A stretch of DNA of 15,210 bases from Streptomyces sp. WM6386 (GTDB lineage Bacteria > Actinomycetota > Actinomycetes > Streptomycetales > Streptomycetaceae). The first letter of the stretch is position 1; every line of letters starts with the position of its first letter. The notes below the pieces were generated by a model, which saw only the letters and a list, made by a program, of their open reading frames with translations, had not been told where the DNA came from and searched no databases. The stretch is taken from contig NZ_JXTE01000114.1 in NCBI RefSeq assembly GCF_000972385.1, positions 1 through 15,210 of the forward strand, written 5' to 3'. Shown here piece after piece: positions 14,442 to 15,210 of this stretch. The position numbers and the translations under genes were made by a program.

Positions 14442-14918
14442 ATGTCCGAGACCGCCCTCCCCGCCACCGCCACCGCCACCGCCACCGCGTCCGTCCCGTC
14501 CGGCACCGTCGTCGCCGAGTCCGCGACCGCGCGCGGACGCCGTGCCCGGATCGCCCTGCGCACCCTGCAGGTGGTGCTCGCCCTGTTCTACGCCGTCGCG
14601 AGCGCCCTGCCCAAGCTGATCGCGCACCCCTCGGCCTCCGAGGGCTTCGCCGAGATGGGCTGGGGCGACGCCGGGATGTACACCATCGGTGTGCTCGAAC
14701 TGGCCGGTGCCGTCGCGCTGTTGATCCCGCTGCTGCAGTCGGTGTCCGCGATGGCGCTGAGCGCGCTCATGGTGGGCGCGTTCGTCGTCCAGGTCTCCGT
14801 CTTCGACGGGGAGAACGCCGCGACACCTCTCATCCTGATCGTGCCGCTGGCCCTCATCGCGTGGGCCCGGCGGGATCAGAACGCGCGACTGGTGGGACTG
14901 GTACGCCGACGCGCCTGA
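14442..14918 (+). CDS. DoxX family membrane protein (158 aa)
   Basis: Four membrane helices fit the DoxX fold: about residues 40-58 (RTLQVVLALFYAVASALPK), 80-98, 100-119 and 127-143. The family pattern of a short loop after helix 1 (HPSASEGFAEMGWG) and ELAGAVALLIP in helix 2 is present. DoxX proteins are small integral membrane proteins. Some work in redox or thiosulfate-related complexes, but most actinobacterial members are uncharacterised. The N-terminal 35 residues are polar and include an Ala-Thr repeat. AGGAGA (14431-14436) precedes the ATG well. The gene ends the rightward gene group before a large bidirectional terminator. Confidence 0.85.
   Translation: MSETALPATATATATASVPSGTVVAESATARGRRARIALRTLQVVLALFYAVASALPKLIAHPSASEGFAEMGWGDAGMYTIGVLELAGAVALLIPLLQSVSAMALSALMVGAFVVQVSVFDGENAATPLILIVPLALIAWARRDQNARLVGLVRRRA
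14462..14485 (+). repeat. Hexanucleotide microsatellite (GCCACC x4) in the DoxX gene
   Basis: Four exact copies of GCCACC in frame encode Ala-Thr four times in the polar N-terminal tail. Slippage would change tail length by two residues without breaking the frame. Confidence 0.85.
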
Positions 14919-14957
14919 CTCCCGCTGCGCGACGACGTGCGGCGAGGTCGGATATCA

Positions 14958-15030
14958 GCACCGACGCACAGGGCGGTGGCGTCCGGAGAGCCTGAGGGCT
15001 TGCCCGGACGCCACCGCCGTGTGCGTCGGT
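14958..15030. terminator. Large bidirectional terminator between convergent genes
   Basis: A 28-bp stem is formed by 14958-14985 and 15003-15030 with one G-G mismatch (14970/15018). The arms run through CACCGACGCACAG and GGCGGTGGCGTCCGG. The 17-nt loop can itself form AGCC/GGCT. It sits about 40 nt after the DoxX stop and about 50 nt from the stop of the minus-strand S4 gene, so it can serve both. Confidence 0.85.
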
Positions 15031-15078
15031 GGGGTGCGGGGCCCTGGGGAGGCCCCTGGGGGTGCGCGGTGTGTGTGG

Positions 15079-15210
15079 TCAGTGTCCTCCGGGGCGCCCG
15101 CCGGCTCCTCGCAGGCGTTCCATGTCGCGTCGGTCCCGTTTGGTGGGGCGGCCCGTGCCGCGGTCGCGGATGCCGGCGGGGGCGACGGCCTCGCGGGGCG
15201 GGGGCGGGGG
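15079..15210 (-). CDS. RNA-binding S4-domain (Hsp15-like) protein, 3' end only
   Basis: This is the last 43 residues and TGA stop of a gene that continues past the right edge. The visible residues include GIRDRGTGRPTKRDRRDMER, followed by a Gly-rich end LRGAGGRPGGH. The GRPTKRDRR stretch is the C-terminal signature of Hsp15/HslR-type proteins, small S4-domain proteins that bind stalled 50S subunits with peptidyl-tRNA. The S4 domain itself is not in the window. A proline-rich run (PPPPPREAVAPA) separates it from the signature. It is convergent with the DoxX gene across the large terminator. Confidence 0.75.
   Translation of the reverse strand, partial: PPPPPREAVAPAGIRDRGTGRPTKRDRRDMERLRGAGGRPGGH

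Noticed and set aside
14461..14485. Possible CRISPR-like repeat array
   Set aside because: It is an uninterrupted hexanucleotide microsatellite without spacers. No array with unique spacers exists in the window.
13026..14627. 533-codon open frame on the minus strand across the acyltransferase and methyltransferase genes
   Set aside because: It spans two well-supported genes and an intergenic region, and its translation is His/Arg/Pro-rich without domains.

Overview
The window is high-GC actinobacterial chromosome, almost certainly Streptomyces. Third codon positions are strongly G/C, GTG and TTG starts are common, and the set of small lineage-specific proteins (SPW_0924-like, DUF6343, DUF3068, NAT_N/GNAT_C acyltransferase) together with a four-domain S1 protein is typical of that genus. 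No transposase, integrase, phage gene, CRISPR array, tRNA or rRNA was seen. It reads as conserved core chromosome around rpsA and coaE.

Layout. Positions 1-160 hold two GC-rich hairpins, probably the end of an upstream unit. A small hypothetical gene (161-529, +) runs into a convergent DUF4184 membrane protein (462-1310, -). A 256-base divergent spacer follows. On the + side it holds a structured leader resembling a cyclic-di-AMP (ydaO) riboswitch. Downstream is a secreted SLT-type lytic transglycosylase with a Pro/Thr linker and two Ig-like repeats (1567-3282), closed by a 10-bp GC hairpin.

A promoter overlapped by a KstR-like palindrome then drives a 44-residue membrane peptide and a DUF3068 protein (3428-4573). 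These meet hrpB head-on (4563-7055, -), with overlapping stop codons. Upstream of hrpB are two inverted repeats, one a perfect 34-bp palindrome, and then a SAM methyltransferase on the same strand (7141-8028).

Divergent from that is rpsA (8348-9853, +), with a near-consensus vegetative promoter, a leader of about 195 nt and a strong terminator. After a structured 300-base gap come a PAC2 protein (10228-11166), coaE (11212-11841, probably leaderless) and a TPR protein (11892-12272). A DUF6343 membrane protein (12280-12546, -) faces them. Divergent from it are a NAT_N/GNAT_C acyltransferase (12623-13534), a second SAM methyltransferase (13665-14375) and a DoxX membrane protein (14442-14918). 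A 28-bp bidirectional terminator separates these from the 3' end of an Hsp15-like S4-domain gene (15079-15210, -) that continues off the window.

The genes are mostly separate housekeeping units: translation (rpsA, S4 protein), CoA synthesis (coaE), RNA helicase (hrpB), proteasome-assembly-like (PAC2) and cell wall remodelling. They do not form one pathway. No convincing new multi-gene system was found. The most rewarding unexplained items are the leader RNA before the lytic transglycosylase, the small-peptide/DUF3068 pair with its operator-like site, and several inverted repeats at gene boundaries.
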